Assembly (NCBI RefSeq): GCF_905220415.1
Contig: NC_059539.1
Span: forward strand, 3,720,001 to 3,784,000
DNA length: 64,000 nt
Source: Colias croceus
Lineage: Eukaryota > Arthropoda > Insecta > Lepidoptera > Pieridae
Reading direction: 5' to 3'
The notes under the pieces are model-generated. The model was given only the letters and a program-made list of their open reading frames with translations, did no database searches and was not told the DNA's origin. Below are positions 14,161 through 26,114 of the stretch, piece by piece (positions within the stretch are counted from its first letter, which is position 1; each line of letters opens with the position of its first letter). The translations under genes were made by a program, and so were the position numbers.

Positions 14161-14236
14161 ACCACCTCACAACGCACGTAGCCTTCGCGCCGTACGGTAT
14201 CGCGACACGTACCCCGACGCGCACCGCCGCGAGTCC

Positions 14237-14242
14237 ATGTGA
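14237..14242 (+). promoter_or_regulatory. Minimal start-stop uORF (ATG TGA) in the SoxN leader
   Basis: ATG is followed immediately by TGA, 72 bases upstream of the SoxN start codon and in the same frame. The context is gagtccATGt. The TGA also closes the frame upstream of SoxN, which helps place its start. AUG-stop elements can stall ribosomes on leaders; whether this one lies in the mature mRNA depends on the unmapped transcription start. Confidence 0.4.
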
Positions 14243-14314
14243 GCGACCGACAGTTCTCTTGTTGTGTACCGTGAACGAAGGATCGGCAAGCTGTACGCGC
14301 CGCAGGAAGACGAC

Positions 14315-15427
14315 ATGTTGACGATGGAGACGGATCTCAAAGGCGGCAGCCTGCATGCCACGGTGCCGCCGCATCACGCGCTCCAGCACGGCTACGGCTC
14401 GCTGGGCGCGCTCGGAGGCATGATGTCTCTGCCTCAGCAGCAGCCGCTCGGCCAGCATCAGCCACTGCAGCATCACCAGCACCAGCCGCTGCCCCAGCAC
14501 CACGCGCAGCCCCAACAACAACACCATCAACCGCCAAACAACAACAACAACACCACCAGTAAGAACTCTAACGCAGAACGTGTCAAGCGACCGATGAACG
14601 CGTTCATGGTGTGGTCGCGCGGGCAACGCAGAAAAATGGCTTCCGACAATCCTAAAATGCACAATTCTGAAATATCAAAACGCCTAGGTGCACAGTGGAA
14701 AGATTTATCTGAATCTGAGAAGCGACCGTTCATCGACGAAGCTAAGAGATTGCGAGCCGTTCACATGAAGGAACATCCCGATTATAAATATAGACCGAGG
14801 CGGAAAACGAAGACCCTCGCCAAAAAACAGGAAAAATATCCGTTAGGAGGTGGAGCGTTATTGGGTGCCAGTGACGCGCAAAGAACGGCCGCCCCGTCGG
14901 CGCAACAACCGCGCGACGTTTATCAAATGACTCCAAACGGTTACATGCCCAATGGATACATGATGCACGATCCCAGTGCATATCAACAGCAAGCGTATGG
15001 ATATCCCCGTTACGACGTATCGCAGATGCAACAAGGCGGATACGGCGGCGGCTACTACGGAGGTGGCCAAGGATCGCCGTACCTCCCGCAGCCGCCCTCG
15101 CCCTCGGCGTACGGGCTGGGGCCCGGCTCGCCGGGAGGCTACGCGCTGCCGGCGTCCTGCGCCTCGCATTCACCGAGCGGCTCGTCGGCCAAGTCGGAGC
15201 CCGTGTCCCCCGGGCCGCCGGGGCTCAAGAGAGAGTTCGTGAGCCACGAGCCGACGGCGCAGCTGAAGCGCGAGTACGGGCACGTTCCGCAGGGGCATCC
15301 GCACGAGCAGCTGGCCATGAAGCGCGAGTACGGGCAGCAGGACCTCAGCCACATCATCAATATGTACCACGTGCCCGACGAGCAGCGGTACGCGGCGGCG
15401 AACGAGCGCGCCATGCCGCTCATCTGA
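14315..15427 (+). CDS. SoxN: SoxNeuro, SoxB1-group HMG-box transcription factor
   Basis: Nuclear DNA-binding regulator; in insects SoxN specifies neuroectoderm and neural progenitors. The 370-residue protein is encoded without introns. Residues 41-80 are a Gln/His/Pro/Asn low-complexity stretch. The HMG box spans about 88-166, with RPMNAFMVWSRGQRRKMA, KMHNSEISKRLGAQWK and HPDYKYRPRRKTKT. The SoxB tail KTLAKKQEKYPLGGG follows. A Tyr/Gly/Met-rich region covers 200-280. The C-terminus has KSEP (293-296) and DLSHIINMY (343-351), resembling the vertebrate Sox2 DLRDMISMY motif and supporting group B1. SASDNPK/AQWKDLSE-type box residues fit SoxN better than Dichaete or Sox21 (from family knowledge). 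The first ATG after an in-frame TGA at 14240 is 14315; a second ATG at 14324 has the better A(-3)/G(+4) context, so initiation could be either. The HMG box uses visibly more A/T-ending codons than its flanks. Confidence 0.93.
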   Translation: MLTMETDLKGGSLHATVPPHHALQHGYGSLGALGGMMSLPQQQPLGQHQPLQHHQHQPLPQHHAQPQQQHHQPPNNNNNTTSKNSNAERVKRPMNAFMVWSRGQRRKMASDNPKMHNSEISKRLGAQWKDLSESEKRPFIDEAKRLRAVHMKEHPDYKYRPRRKTKTLAKKQEKYPLGGGALLGASDAQRTAAPSAQQPRDVYQMTPNGYMPNGYMMHDPSAYQQQAYGYPRYDVSQMQQGGYGGGYYGGGQGSPYLPQPPSPSAYGLGPGSPGGYALPASCASHSPSGSSAKSEPVSPGPPGLKREFVSHEPTAQLKREYGHVPQGHPHEQLAMKREYGQQDLSHIINMYHVPDEQRYAAANERAMPLI

Positions 15428-15822
15428 GAATCACCCTTCGCGTGCGACATCGACATCCCGCCGCTATGAGCGCGCGTCGCACGCCCTCAGTGACTTACAA
15501 TCGCGTTAGGACAGTGATCGTTAAACCCAGCCGTACATACTTCTAGGTATGTCAATTTATTTGTTTTATAAGTAGCCGGGAACGGCTTCTGTTAGTGTTG
15601 CGCGAACTGTTGACTTTAGATATCGGTCCGCCGTCGGCCAAACGTTCAATTTAATGTTGTTGATTAATCTTGTATTATATTACGATTATTGTATTTTTTC
15701 ATGGTTTTAAGTTAAAATATTCTAAGTTGTGTCGTGCGGACGGAAGGCTGCGGAGTGATATTTGCGTGAGAGACGATGTAGAGAAAGAGATTATTTGAAT
15801 ACCAAAAAAATTTTGATCAAAT

Positions 15823-15830
15823 TGTAAATA
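15823..15830 (+). promoter_or_regulatory. Pumilio response element (TGTAAATA) in the SoxN 3' UTR
   Basis: TGTAAATA matches the UGUANAUA consensus exactly, about 400 bases after the stop codon. Pumilio proteins repress mRNAs in embryos, germ cells and neural tissue. In AT-rich DNA an 8-mer like this can arise by chance, so this is a candidate. Confidence 0.35.
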
Positions 15831-16058
15831 TAGTGTTAAAGCTAGAGAAGTTGGAGTTAGTGGATAATCGTAGGTAGATAGTATTAAGACGTGCCACGGC
15901 GAACACTCGGACCCGTCGTGTATTGTACAAAGTATTTGTTATATCGAATCGAAAGTTATAGAGCCTCGAAAGACTAAAATATTGTAATACGAAAATGTAC
16001 AGTGAGTGTTATATAGTCAGTGGACACAAAAGTATATTGAAAAGAAGATGAAGTTATC

Positions 16059-16064
16059 AATAAA
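16059..16064 (+). terminator. Poly(A) signal AATAAA of SoxN
   Basis: AATAAA in the context tatcAATAAAcgacg, 632 bases after the SoxN stop codon. A GU-rich stretch (TGCTGTTTTGTTCC, about 16086-16099) follows at the spacing expected for a downstream element. It is the best signal in this interval. Confidence 0.6.
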
Positions 16065-16913
16065 CGACGCGTTAAAATTGTAATATGCTGTTTTGTTCCA
16101 TTATCCCAAACAACCCACACACAAAAATTACTACACACACTATCCATGAGTGATACATTCTTTTTACGTGATGTTATCTTTTAAAATATTTTACAGATAA
16201 AATTATGCACTTATCAATCGTATAAAAGATTTCAACGCGTCATACTATTCATTCTTAACTTTCTATGATTTTTATTATACCTTCCTAATATTCTTTTGTA
16301 GTATAAGTAGGTAGGTAATTAAAAGTAATTTTATTTTTTAAATATAAATCTGTATTGAATTAAATTGCCTATATATTCATGTGTTCTGCTCAATTAATTA
16401 CTTGATTTTACCTTTGAAATGCCCTTTTAAATTTTTATTGTGAAAAAATACTTTATATGTATCGTAAACACACGTATTGAACAATTAAAAAAAATTTGCC
16501 ACCAAACAAGATGTCAAAGTAGAAAAGTACAATTTATTACAATAAAGTATTCACATTTGACTAATAATTGAAGAAAGAAACTGCAATTAATTATTAAAAT
16601 AATGTACCTACCCAACTCAACACAATAATATAACGCATAAGTAAATACCTTTTTAATTTTACATTTAATCATTACCTATATTTTTTACAATTATTATTTA
16701 CACAAGTTTAGTTATCTCGATACTTGCAAACTGGTCAACATAGAGTACTAAATCAAATCTACGTAAGTTAACATGCAAATGTGGTTAAGTAGGGTATTAT
16801 GTTGGATTCAATATATATCTGTCAACACAAGGGGTGAATTTAATCAAATACCTTCGTATTTGATAGATTCGGGCACTTTTCCTCTGGGAGATAACGCCCC
16901 AGTGTTCATTCTA
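16065..16913. other. Intergenic DNA downstream of SoxN
   Basis: AT-rich, with no open frame or repeat family that I can recognise. Confidence 0.55.
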
Positions 16914-17124
16914 CACATCAACAAAGTCTAGGGATATTTTGTTTTTTACAAATTATCCCAAGACTATGTAAAATGATTTTATTTTGCATAAAAGACCTTT
17001 AAATAAATAACATAATAAAATAAATGAAATCTTCCATTTAGGTACAATTTCACAGAATTATCCACAGACCACAGATTTATAGATATTTCTAAAATACAAA
17101 ATATCCCTAGACTTTGTTTATGTG
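16914..17124. mobile_element. Small TA-flanked fold-back MITE
   Basis: Two inverted arms of about 30 bases face each other across about 150 bases. Each contains AACAAAGTCTAGGGATATT, and the match between the arms is perfect over 23 bases with few mismatches beyond. Both outer ends are flanked by TA, as expected for Tc1/mariner-superfamily insertions. The interior has no coding potential. Its AACAAAG words also match the Sox/TCF consensus. Confidence 0.65.
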
Positions 17125-17769
17125 TATTTTCAATTACGTGAATGATTTTGAGGTCTTAGTGACTCACAAAATATATTAAATGAAAATAACTGGTTTGAGG
17201 TGGTCTCAACCGGAATTTGTAGTTAGTAAACATATTACCATGACAAGATAAAGCAAATAAGATTATGGGTGTGTTTTACAACCATTTAATTAAATTTTAT
17301 ACAATTTTAGTTTTAAAGCTGTTCTTTCAGAAAAAATTAAGATTAATTTATTTCTCGTCTATCTAGATATCTGTATTAGTAAAATACACATAAAAAGTAC
17401 TATTGTAATCAATGTGTAATTGAAAAAACATACGGTCTATATTTTATTAAATATTTTTTTCAGAGCTTTCAAAAAGCTATATTTATAATTTCCTGTGAAT
17501 AAAGCTTTTTGAAATACATAATAGATTATGATTAAATTTATCAACGTCACTTGTTATTCAGAAAAAAATCAACATATTTTTTTCATCTTGTTTATTTTTT
17601 ACATTTTTTTGGTACCTATTGACAATTTTGATTTCAATCTATTAATACCACTATTTACGTACACACAGAAATGCATATACCTAAACCATAAATATTCGTT
17701 ATTATTTCAATCTCATTATACCTAATATCTTATAAAAATTATATTGACGATTTTCATAAAAAATATTAT
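17125..17769. other. Intergenic DNA, AT-rich
   Basis: AT-rich sequence with a 65-codon chance frame. Nothing recognised. Confidence 0.5.
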
Positions 17770-18000
17770 GTGCCTCACCAAAATATGTACTTATAGAAGT
17801 TTGCATATTATTAATAACATGATGAGTTATTATAAATTCATGTCTCAAATATCGAGGCACAAAACCCGGATATAAGAACGCATTTCGCACCCCACCGGGC
17901 GTCGAACCCGCGGCCGAGGGTGGACAATCACGTTCCCACGGCACCGCATTGTTTTCTCTCACGCTTGGCGACATATCACTGATTACTGTTATGCTCTTAT
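17770..18000 (-). mobile_element. Candidate tRNA-derived SINE fragment
   Basis: On the minus strand, a B-box-like GGTTCGACGCC (17898-17908) lies about 30 bases downstream of an A-box-like GTGCCGTGGG (17935-17944), the spacing of an internal RNA polymerase III promoter. The tRNA-like part is GC-rich (CGGCCGCGGGTTCGACGCCC) and is followed by a low-complexity AT tail, as in SINEs. No cloverleaf acceptor stem could be folded, so this is not an intact tRNA gene. There is no second copy in the window to confirm it. Confidence 0.4.
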
Positions 18001-21000
18001 CACGCAATGATTGTCTTCAACGTCTTGTGTTAGTTTGAATTTTGAACTAGGTACTAATATAGTCTCCCACTAAGTACGAAGATACAATTTACAAAAAATA
18101 GCTAAGAAGAAATTTACATCTCAAACATATTTTTAACATCTCTGCCCATATGCCTTCATTTAATTCGTACCTAGTGTATTTTATCTATCTTCCACGAAGT
18201 TACTGTTGTCAACCATTTAAACTTAATTATTTTAGAATGTGTCATATCAATTACTGGGCCATATAATAAGCATCCACGCATGAAATTACAGTCAGATGAA
18301 ATACTATACTAACTTCTATGAAATATTGGCAATAACAAATACGTATACTATTTCTCAACATTGCACATTGAAGTTTCACAGCAAACTTTAACATGCGTAT
18401 CGGGTTCCAATCTAATCTTAACTGCATCTGTTCGTAGGTACATCCGCTGCACATTTGCGTTTTTTTTCAATCTAATTTCCCAAACGCCGACGGGCAAACA
18501 AACTAGTGTTGTCACGTAATTCGTTCGTCAAACATTCGTATTTGTTCTTTAGATTGACACCGTCACCCTTCGTCCCTTTGTTTTTATGTTCCTTGCGTCA
18601 ATATTTGGTCTCATTTGTCATTAAGTGGCTTCAAACGATTCGTCGCCAAAGTGGGTGGTGTTTGTATGTTTAACTTATGTGATATGTGATACATATGACA
18701 CCAGTCTTGTCGTATTTGAGGAAACGCGTGGGTGGGGTCAAAGTTAGATTGACGCGTGTACTGATGTAAATAAGATAAAATACTACCAGAGACGATGTTT
18801 GATACAAAATATGTTTGTGTGTTGATTGAAATTGTTGTTCGCATATTGAATTAAATTTCTAATAATACCTATCTACTATGATAATGTATTCAATAATTTT
18901 ATTGAATATTTCCGTATGTAAATAACCATTTTTCTTTACTAAAGTAGTACTAGGTAATATCTAAAAGTAATTAATCAATTTGGAAGTTAAAACAAAGCCT
19001 GTTAATGGAAAAATTTAACTGTGTACGTACCTATCATGTACCGTGTAAATGATTATGCAAACTGCAAGGTATTAGCTGAAAGAATTTTCAATTCCCCGAA
19101 GAGTCGGCCATTCTCTATTTACTAAGAATTTGGCCATGTCGTAGTTGCTGTAAGGAAAAAAATAAATGGAGTTTTAGCTTTAGTGCGTATGACCTTCTTG
19201 GAATCGTTGCTAACGGTACTTACGCCGTCATAAAGGCTAACAGGTAGGCTTTTGCTGACCACTGCCGAGGCTTACGTTTTATTTTTTTGGTATAAGTTGT
19301 TGTTATTAAAATTTTTCACAAACGAGAAAATAACTTGTAGGTACCTACCTAGGTTAATTGCGAAAATTATCTAGGCTATAATAAATACAAATCTATGCTA
19401 AATTATAATTATATAAAAATTTGAATATCTATGCCAAAATAAATAAAATATTTATTAGGTAGAGCTAATTAATTCTAATAATTTATCTGTGTGAACTGTG
19501 GAGACTTAATTTATTTATTTCCGCATACCTGCACTATTTCATCCAATAACCTATGCAAAAATTTTTATCCTATGTTTTCTCAAATATTTATCAGATATAT
19601 ATTTTTGCTCGACAAAATAGTCATAGTACCTAGATTTATTAAAAAAGCAGGGTCGATTTAACGGTCTCAATTAGTTATAGATGATTCTCTCCACAAATCA
19701 CTTTGTTTTGGAATTCCCAAGAAGCAAATGTCGATGCACAAGGGTGGTCGAGTATTTTTTCTATAAAAACGACACAACTTTTATCACACATTGTCAAACA
19801 CGTTACAGAAAACAACAAAAAAAACACAGTTCGTTCTCTTACGCAGTGTTTAGTTTGTTCAAGAATAAAAAATACATGTAATAAAAAAGTAAAATATAAT
19901 TAATACATTGTAATTAAATATCTTTGATAAATGCTTAAACACAGCATACCTACAATTTCGTCAACATACTTATTGCATATTGATTTTACAACTGAATATT
20001 ATATAATAGGGTCTATGGAATATAGATTTTACTTACTCAGTAAATCTTGTATTAAAATAATATTTATCAAAGTTATGTAAACAACATTTATATGTACCTA
20101 TAGATACCAAATAATCCGATTTGCGGCTTCATAAAAATATATTTTTCAAAATAAAATTTTGACGATAGCTAAATTTCTTATTTAGCCACAAATGCCCACA
20201 GCCCGCGGTTGTCCAACAGAAAGGGTAATAAAATTTTTTTTGGAAAGTTTTACGACGGCAAGGGTACGTAGGTACCGTGGGGCAGGAATTATAAAACAAT
20301 TTGACTTTGACCATAAACGCGCCGCCGTGTTTGCCTAACTGTAATCGGTTTTGTTTTCAGAAATTACCATGTCCATGTCACTTTTACGATTTATTAACTA
20401 ATGGTTTGATGCTCTTTGTTTTGTCTAAATCCGTTATCGTGCGGTCTGGGAGTACATAATTAGCAATGGGAAAGATTGCCAGTAAGTGAATCAAGAAAGA
20501 TAAAAATAATTATCAACTGCTTTAGAGAATGGGTTTGCTATACTTTACCCATCGCAATTTTAATTGAATGTGACCATAAAACTAAGGAAGATTTATGTGG
20601 TCATTTTATTTCTATACCTCTTTATTCGTGTAGGTAATTTGTATAAAATTTCAATTAATGATAAAATCATTATAAATTAAAAATATCCTTCTGCCTACCA
20701 CGTCACTGCATAATAGCTTCGATCGGATAAGTATTTTTTAGAAACTTTAAAATATTGATGCAGAAATATAGATGATCCATCGTATAACATTTAATAAATT
20801 TTCATACTAAATACCAACCTACTTATACTTATTCACCTACAGGCTACAACTGCCACACACGGTACCTATCCTATACAATTTTACTCTTTTAAATTGAAAT
20901 AAATTTTTACATCCAGAAGCAATTTTCATACAAATTAATATTATGACGAAGAAATATTTATCTTATGAAAAATAATTTATCAGTCCCTGGTCATGCAATC

Positions 21001-21201
21001 TTCAAATTCCTTTAAACTGGTTAATGAGCAATCAATGTTTATCTGGCTGATAAACTTACTAGAAATGATAAGAAGCTTATCAGTAGTGATTTCGTGTAAG
21101 TACTTCATGACTTATAAGCTTAGGTACCTCAAAGCTTAAGTATTATTCATATTATTGGGCAATCACTTATGTATAGCATCTTTGTGTATAGGTACGAATA
21201 A
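18001..21201. other. Intergenic DNA, no gene recognised
   Basis: AT-rich with a few more complex patches (about 18480-18760, 19060-19260, 20190-20340). All open frames are 77 codons or fewer and none resembles a known protein. No terminal repeats found. Confidence 0.5.
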
Positions 21202-21325
21202 TCTATACTAATATTATAAAGCTGAAGAGATTGTTTGTTTGTTTGAACGCGCTAATCTCAGGAACTGCTGGTCCGATTTGAAAAATTATTTCGGTGTTAC
21301 ATAGCCCATTTTAGGGAGGAAGGTG
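21202..21325 (+). mobile_element. Helitron 5' fragment (family A)
   Basis: Starts TCTATACTAATATTATAAAG after an A, as in the copies at 28365, 36018 and 54410, and stays alignable through the TAGCCCATTT block. The 3' half with its hairpin and CTAG end is absent. Non-coding. Confidence 0.75.
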
Positions 21326-23375
21326 ATACTACGGCACATAAATTTGTCATTAATCATGTCTTTATATTATAATATTGTATAAAGCCGCTATCAAACCTAT
21401 TGAATAATTTACTTTCATGAATATAACGAAATACTTATGTTAGGTACCTTAAAACACTAATTGCCAGAACTGTCAGCATTTTTACAATGCCATCAATTAG
21501 TTGTCATCTTATTAAATAATTTATAGATTCGAATTTAAATTAAATGTTAATATCATTGAAATATGTTAACTTGATGTTGACATCACGTTTACGTAATATG
21601 TATTTTTATGAATGAGAAGTATAATTATTGAATTTATATGTTTTACAGTACATAGATATTTTAGACTCAAAAAATCAGCAGCCACTAAGCTACGTACAGT
21701 CATGTACAACTACGAGTAACGTTGAAGATATTGCTTTTTATAAATAAAAACGGCCATATAAGTTTTGAGTAAATTGAGCACACACAAACTCCTTATAACA
21801 TTAGTAGATATAGGTACATGATACATCATCGAAGCAATGAAATTATCAAGACTTCGCTTTATAATATTATTGGCAAGATCCAAGATTGCCGAAGAATACT
21901 TAAATACTGCATGTACATTGCTCGGTATTCATAATGCACTGATTGCGTGATCACTACGGAGATGGTAATGAAACACTAAAAGGTTTTCAAACTACCCTCC
22001 GATAGCGTAACTTAATAGCCGGTACGGTTCGTACTTTATCATTTAACTTTGTGTAATGATTTTTATGATTTAATGTGTTGAGGTTGTTTTAAAGTATTTT
22101 GAATGAATTTGGTGTTTATTTTACTTAATATTATAGTAGTAGAAAACTTTTAAAAGTAGATAAAGTTGTGAACGTGTAACTATGTTCATAAAGTTATTTA
22201 CAAGGAATGGTATTACAAAAAAAATTACTGTAAGCCAAATAAACCACTCTTTTTTACTAAGTACCTACATCATATTATTCATAATCATTAGTTTTTATTT
22301 TAAAAATGTAACGTGTCGTGGTTAAAATATGTCCAATACCAACATTCACACAATCTGTTTACTAATAAACAATTAAAATATATTTTGTTTGTTTTTATAC
22401 AGTTCTTAGGCTAGTCCATCAGGCAGAAACAAAAAACAAAGGGCTTGGGGCCACTCGTAAATCGGCCGATAGAGTCATTATCCAGGGGCGGACTTGAATA
22501 ATTAACAACAAACAAACTCGACACGGATTACCTTATCTTGTTCAATCTTGATTTATATTTTTGTTTTCTGATTGTTCACGGATATGACTGTGGTTTGTGT
22601 ATAATTGATGAAAAGGACGTAGTTAGGTTTTTATGGCGATAATGTCGTTTGGGTCACGCTTGCGTGTCCGACTTTCTGTTAAGTTAATTTTAGTGGGTTT
22701 GATTTTTTTATAATTTTTTTTTTATATTAAATTCTCATTATAATTCAGTAAATATGTATCCAAGGATGTTTATTTAATCTTTGTAAAACTTATATGTAAA
22801 CCATCAAATCGATGTCTTATTATGTTTGTATTTATTAAGTTAAATGTACCTATTACAGTGTAATAATTCCGAGTTTTGGTAAAATCGTAGATATATTTAA
22901 ATTCGTCTTCAGCTTCCCACCTCCGTTGCGCCGCGCCGCGGCCGTCTCTGTAAATTATAATTTACCTGCATATTATGCGATGAGTCTTAAAAACTATATT
23001 TATATTTTTTATTAAAACGATATTAATTCAAACTTGCTACTTGCCATTACAATCATAATTTATTGTAGCATCTCGAATAAAATTAATTTTCATATCAAAG
23101 AATTGGGTTTATAGGTAGAAAAAGTTTGTATGTTTATAAATATATGGTACAACTTTGTCAGTTTTAAGAATACATGATTTACATATATCATCCCATTACA
23201 CGCTTGTTATAAATAGTAAAAGTTGATCTGGATTTCGACATTCGACCCGCCCACGGCCGGAGCAACAACCAACATAAATCGGCCGAAAAACTCCGACAAT
23301 GTTATTCTTACTTAACTCCAAATGAACCATAACAAATACGAAGAAAATGTAACGGAATTAAAACAACGCAATAGT
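21326..23375. other. Intergenic DNA with two conserved-looking patches
   Basis: AT-rich. Patches at 22420-22510 and 23220-23340 are more complex and share the word AAATCGGCCGA (ATCGGCCGAT at 22461, ATCGGCCGA at 23278). No gene recognised. Confidence 0.45.
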
Positions 23376-23394
23376 TGTGTGTGTGTGTGTGTGT
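23376..23394 (+). repeat. (TG)n microsatellite
   Basis: Uninterrupted TG dinucleotide run of 19 bases. Confidence 0.9.
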
Positions 23395-25855
23395 CCGAGT
23401 GACAGATAAGTGTTTGTTCAATTTATATGTGAAGGGTGCTCCACTCTGAGACGCGCCGGCGCCTTATGGGCTCACGACTGATCAATATTTTTATTATTAC
23501 AACTATTATTTTACTTATAGATATAATTTTTCATTTTATAATGTACAATTTTTGCATTGATCATGGGTCGTGGTGATCGCCTCGTCAGGTCATCTTATCA
23601 GGTCAGACCGACCCACCTTGGTATTATTTTTTCAGAATGGCGGAAAATATTACAGGTTAAATCACTGTATTTTGTATTTAAAATGTTTATTATTTAAATT
23701 AAAGATTCCCTTTTTGTAGGGTAGGTAGATAGTCTAGGTAGAAAAAAAAATAAACAAAATTAAAATTACAGTTACAGCCGAAAACGACGTTAATTGCTTT
23801 TGTGTGTTAAAGATTTTTATTTAATTGCGTAAAGCAATAAAAGCTATAGTTCGTTAAAAAATTTACATAACCCATATAGAGGTAGATTTTACAAAAGGTT
23901 TAAGAGTCTATTACTTGGGTAATATTTGTCTGTATATGTATTTATATTCTAGATACGATTGTATTAATAAACACTTCGTATAGTGTTACGAAATTAATTC
24001 ACTAAACGGTTTAAGTAACGGTACGCCTGAAGACTCATCTCCTAGTTCCTCTCTCCTCCCAATGCATCTGTATCGACTAATTCGTCAAGCGATTCACATC
24101 TTACATTCTATTAAAATACAGGTGTAAACAGCTTGCATGTATTAAATACGGCAAGCTAGCTTGAAATGGTCGACGGTAAATAAACAGTTGATACATACGA
24201 TACATTATTGCATCAATGCTATCCTGTTTGTGATCAAAATGGCACTCATTGTTATTATCAATAGAGGTGACAATAGCGTGAATCGATAGGATTTCTTATC
24301 GTAGTGGGTTAGTGGGCAAGAGTAGTCGGGTCAAACGTTTAGCAAACAGCCAGAGCCATACATACGGATTCGTTTTGCAGGCTATTTGTAGTGGCTACAA
24401 CGAAATGGCTAGAAAAGCACTCGTTCCCTCTAACAATGTTGATCGTGTTTCGTTTCGCTGAAAACCTGGTGAGGTTTCGTTTAGAAAACTCCGTTTACTA
24501 GCACTGTTACTCCCAGAAGGAAATAACACTTACATTTCAAACTCATTCGACTGTTGCAAAATTAAATGTTTGAAACATTTTAAGAACGTGCACCTGACAT
24601 GCAAATTTTAGTTACTTGAATAGTTGTAATACAAACAACACCCATGACGTTAAACAAACAAAAACAACAACAGAATCGAGGATATATAAAGAATCAATAT
24701 AAAATTAATCAAACAGCAAACTTTAAAACATCGCTATGTCTTAACCGAGCAACTCGGAAGCATCTTCGGATCACATTCAAAAGTAATCGCCCATCAATCA
24801 ACCTTCCCAATTCCAACAAAAAATTCTTTGTCGGAACAAAACCGCCAGTAATTGTTGGCGAAAAAACAAAAGTGGGAATTTATAACGAGATGAAACTTCT
24901 AAATCATTCCGTTTAGTGCGAAATTATAGTGTTTTAAAATGGACGTTTAGGTGATTTGTGCGTCTGTAATAGTCTTATATTGAGGTAGCGTGCCTCTGCC
25001 GAAACTCAATAATGCCGCAATCTATTAGCTGAACAAAAAGTGAGCTTAATTTCACACCTGTTTACCTTTAATTCCATAATAAGCAGGCCTCGAGAGTTTT
25101 TACGGATCCTGTAGTGGCTTTTAATTTTCACGGAGGTTTGTTTGCACAGTTAAAATTTCACTGCTTTTTCGATTTATTATGTATGCAGTGTAAATTAATA
25201 TATCATTAATTCTGTGTAAATCGTCCATTTTACTCGAGCGTATTCGTGTCAATTATTGCATGATTGGCACAGTAATCATTGTGATGAAATTAAATGTAGA
25301 TAATATATTTTAAACCACTATTTTGTGTAGGTAATAAAAAAATATACTTATATTTATAATGTTACTTACAATAAAGAGAGACTCAATTATTTAATCATAA
25401 TCACTACGATAAATACCTATATTTAGTCATAGTTGGTTAAATAAGTTACCTCAATATAATTGGATAGAAACCTATATGACTTATTCTTCAAGGAAAAGAA
25501 TTCTAAACGAGTGTCTATTAAGTATTAGGTATTTAACAATATGTATTTTTTCATCTTACTCGAATAGAGATTGCAGAGTTTTTATATTCATCTTCTTAAA
25601 CAAGATTGAAGAAGTAATACCTATTTCCAATACCAGTTCTGCCATTTATTATCGTCGCGGAAATAAACTGACAGTAAATCAGAAACTTTTGTTTAATCAT
25701 CTCGTATCCAAATTTCTGTTCTGAATGTATTTGTAATACCACCTAATAATACACAATACAATATGAGATAACACATCTGTAGAGTGGATCTGTATGACAC
25801 TGCTTTCAAATATTACCCAGAGGCTAGGACAAACATGCTACCAATTAAATTTCCT
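23395..25855. other. Intergenic DNA, no gene recognised
   Basis: AT-rich. A 90-codon ATG frame at 24644-24916 is lysine/asparagine/glutamine-rich with no recognisable domain and looks like chance. An imperfect hairpin with arms AGCTTGC/GCAAGCT lies at about 24128-24160. Confidence 0.45.
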
Positions 25856-26114
25856 GCATCTAATACCTATAAATACAATCATCAATCGGCGAACTAAACA
25901 ACTCTGCTTTCCAAAGATGCCTTCTTGACACAAACCTTTTAAACTGAATAATGCATCTTATACCTACAGTCTACCAAGTAATCATCAATTGCTTTCAGGC
26001 GAACTAATCAACTCTGCTTTCCAAAGATGCCTTATCCAGGACAACCCATTTCAACAAAAAATTATGCATTTAATACCTACAGTCTCCCAAGTAATCCATA
26101 ATCATCAATTGCTG
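25856..26114 (+). repeat. Tandem duplication, ~110-base period, ~2.3 copies
   Basis: Words such as CAACTCTGCTTTCCAAAGAT and ATACCTACAGTCT recur with a 110-base offset (for example GAACTAA at 25891 and 26001), and a partial third copy of the GCATCTAATACCTA...ATCATCAAT part leads in. The copies differ at roughly one base in ten, so the duplication is not very recent. Non-coding; the unit abuts the GC-rich block at 26115. Confidence 0.8.

Larger units (their letters stand above)
15428..16064 (+). other. SoxN 3' untranslated region (predicted)
   Basis: AT-richer sequence from the stop codon to the first good poly(A) signal. It contains a canonical Pumilio site (15823-15830) and no competing gene. 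The 3' limit is inferred from the signal at 16059-16064 and not proven; longer isoforms are possible. Confidence 0.55.

Noticed and set aside
14264..14314. 17-codon N-terminal extension of SoxN
   Set aside because: It would start on GTG, which is not a normal animal start, and an in-frame TGA lies just upstream at 14240. The first ATG is 14315.
13940..14662. 240-codon minus-strand open frame opposite SoxN
   Set aside because: It is antisense to the GC-rich leader and the CAG/CAC-rich start of SoxN, and low-complexity Leu/Val/Arg content is what that produces. No domain.
14742..15456. Several minus-strand and out-of-frame open frames over the SoxN C-terminus
   Set aside because: Shadows of the GC-rich coding sequence; Arg/Ala/Pro-rich and without recognisable motifs.
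17898..17944. An intact tRNA gene
   Set aside because: A- and B-box-like words are present but no cloverleaf with a paired acceptor stem could be drawn; a SINE fragment fits better.
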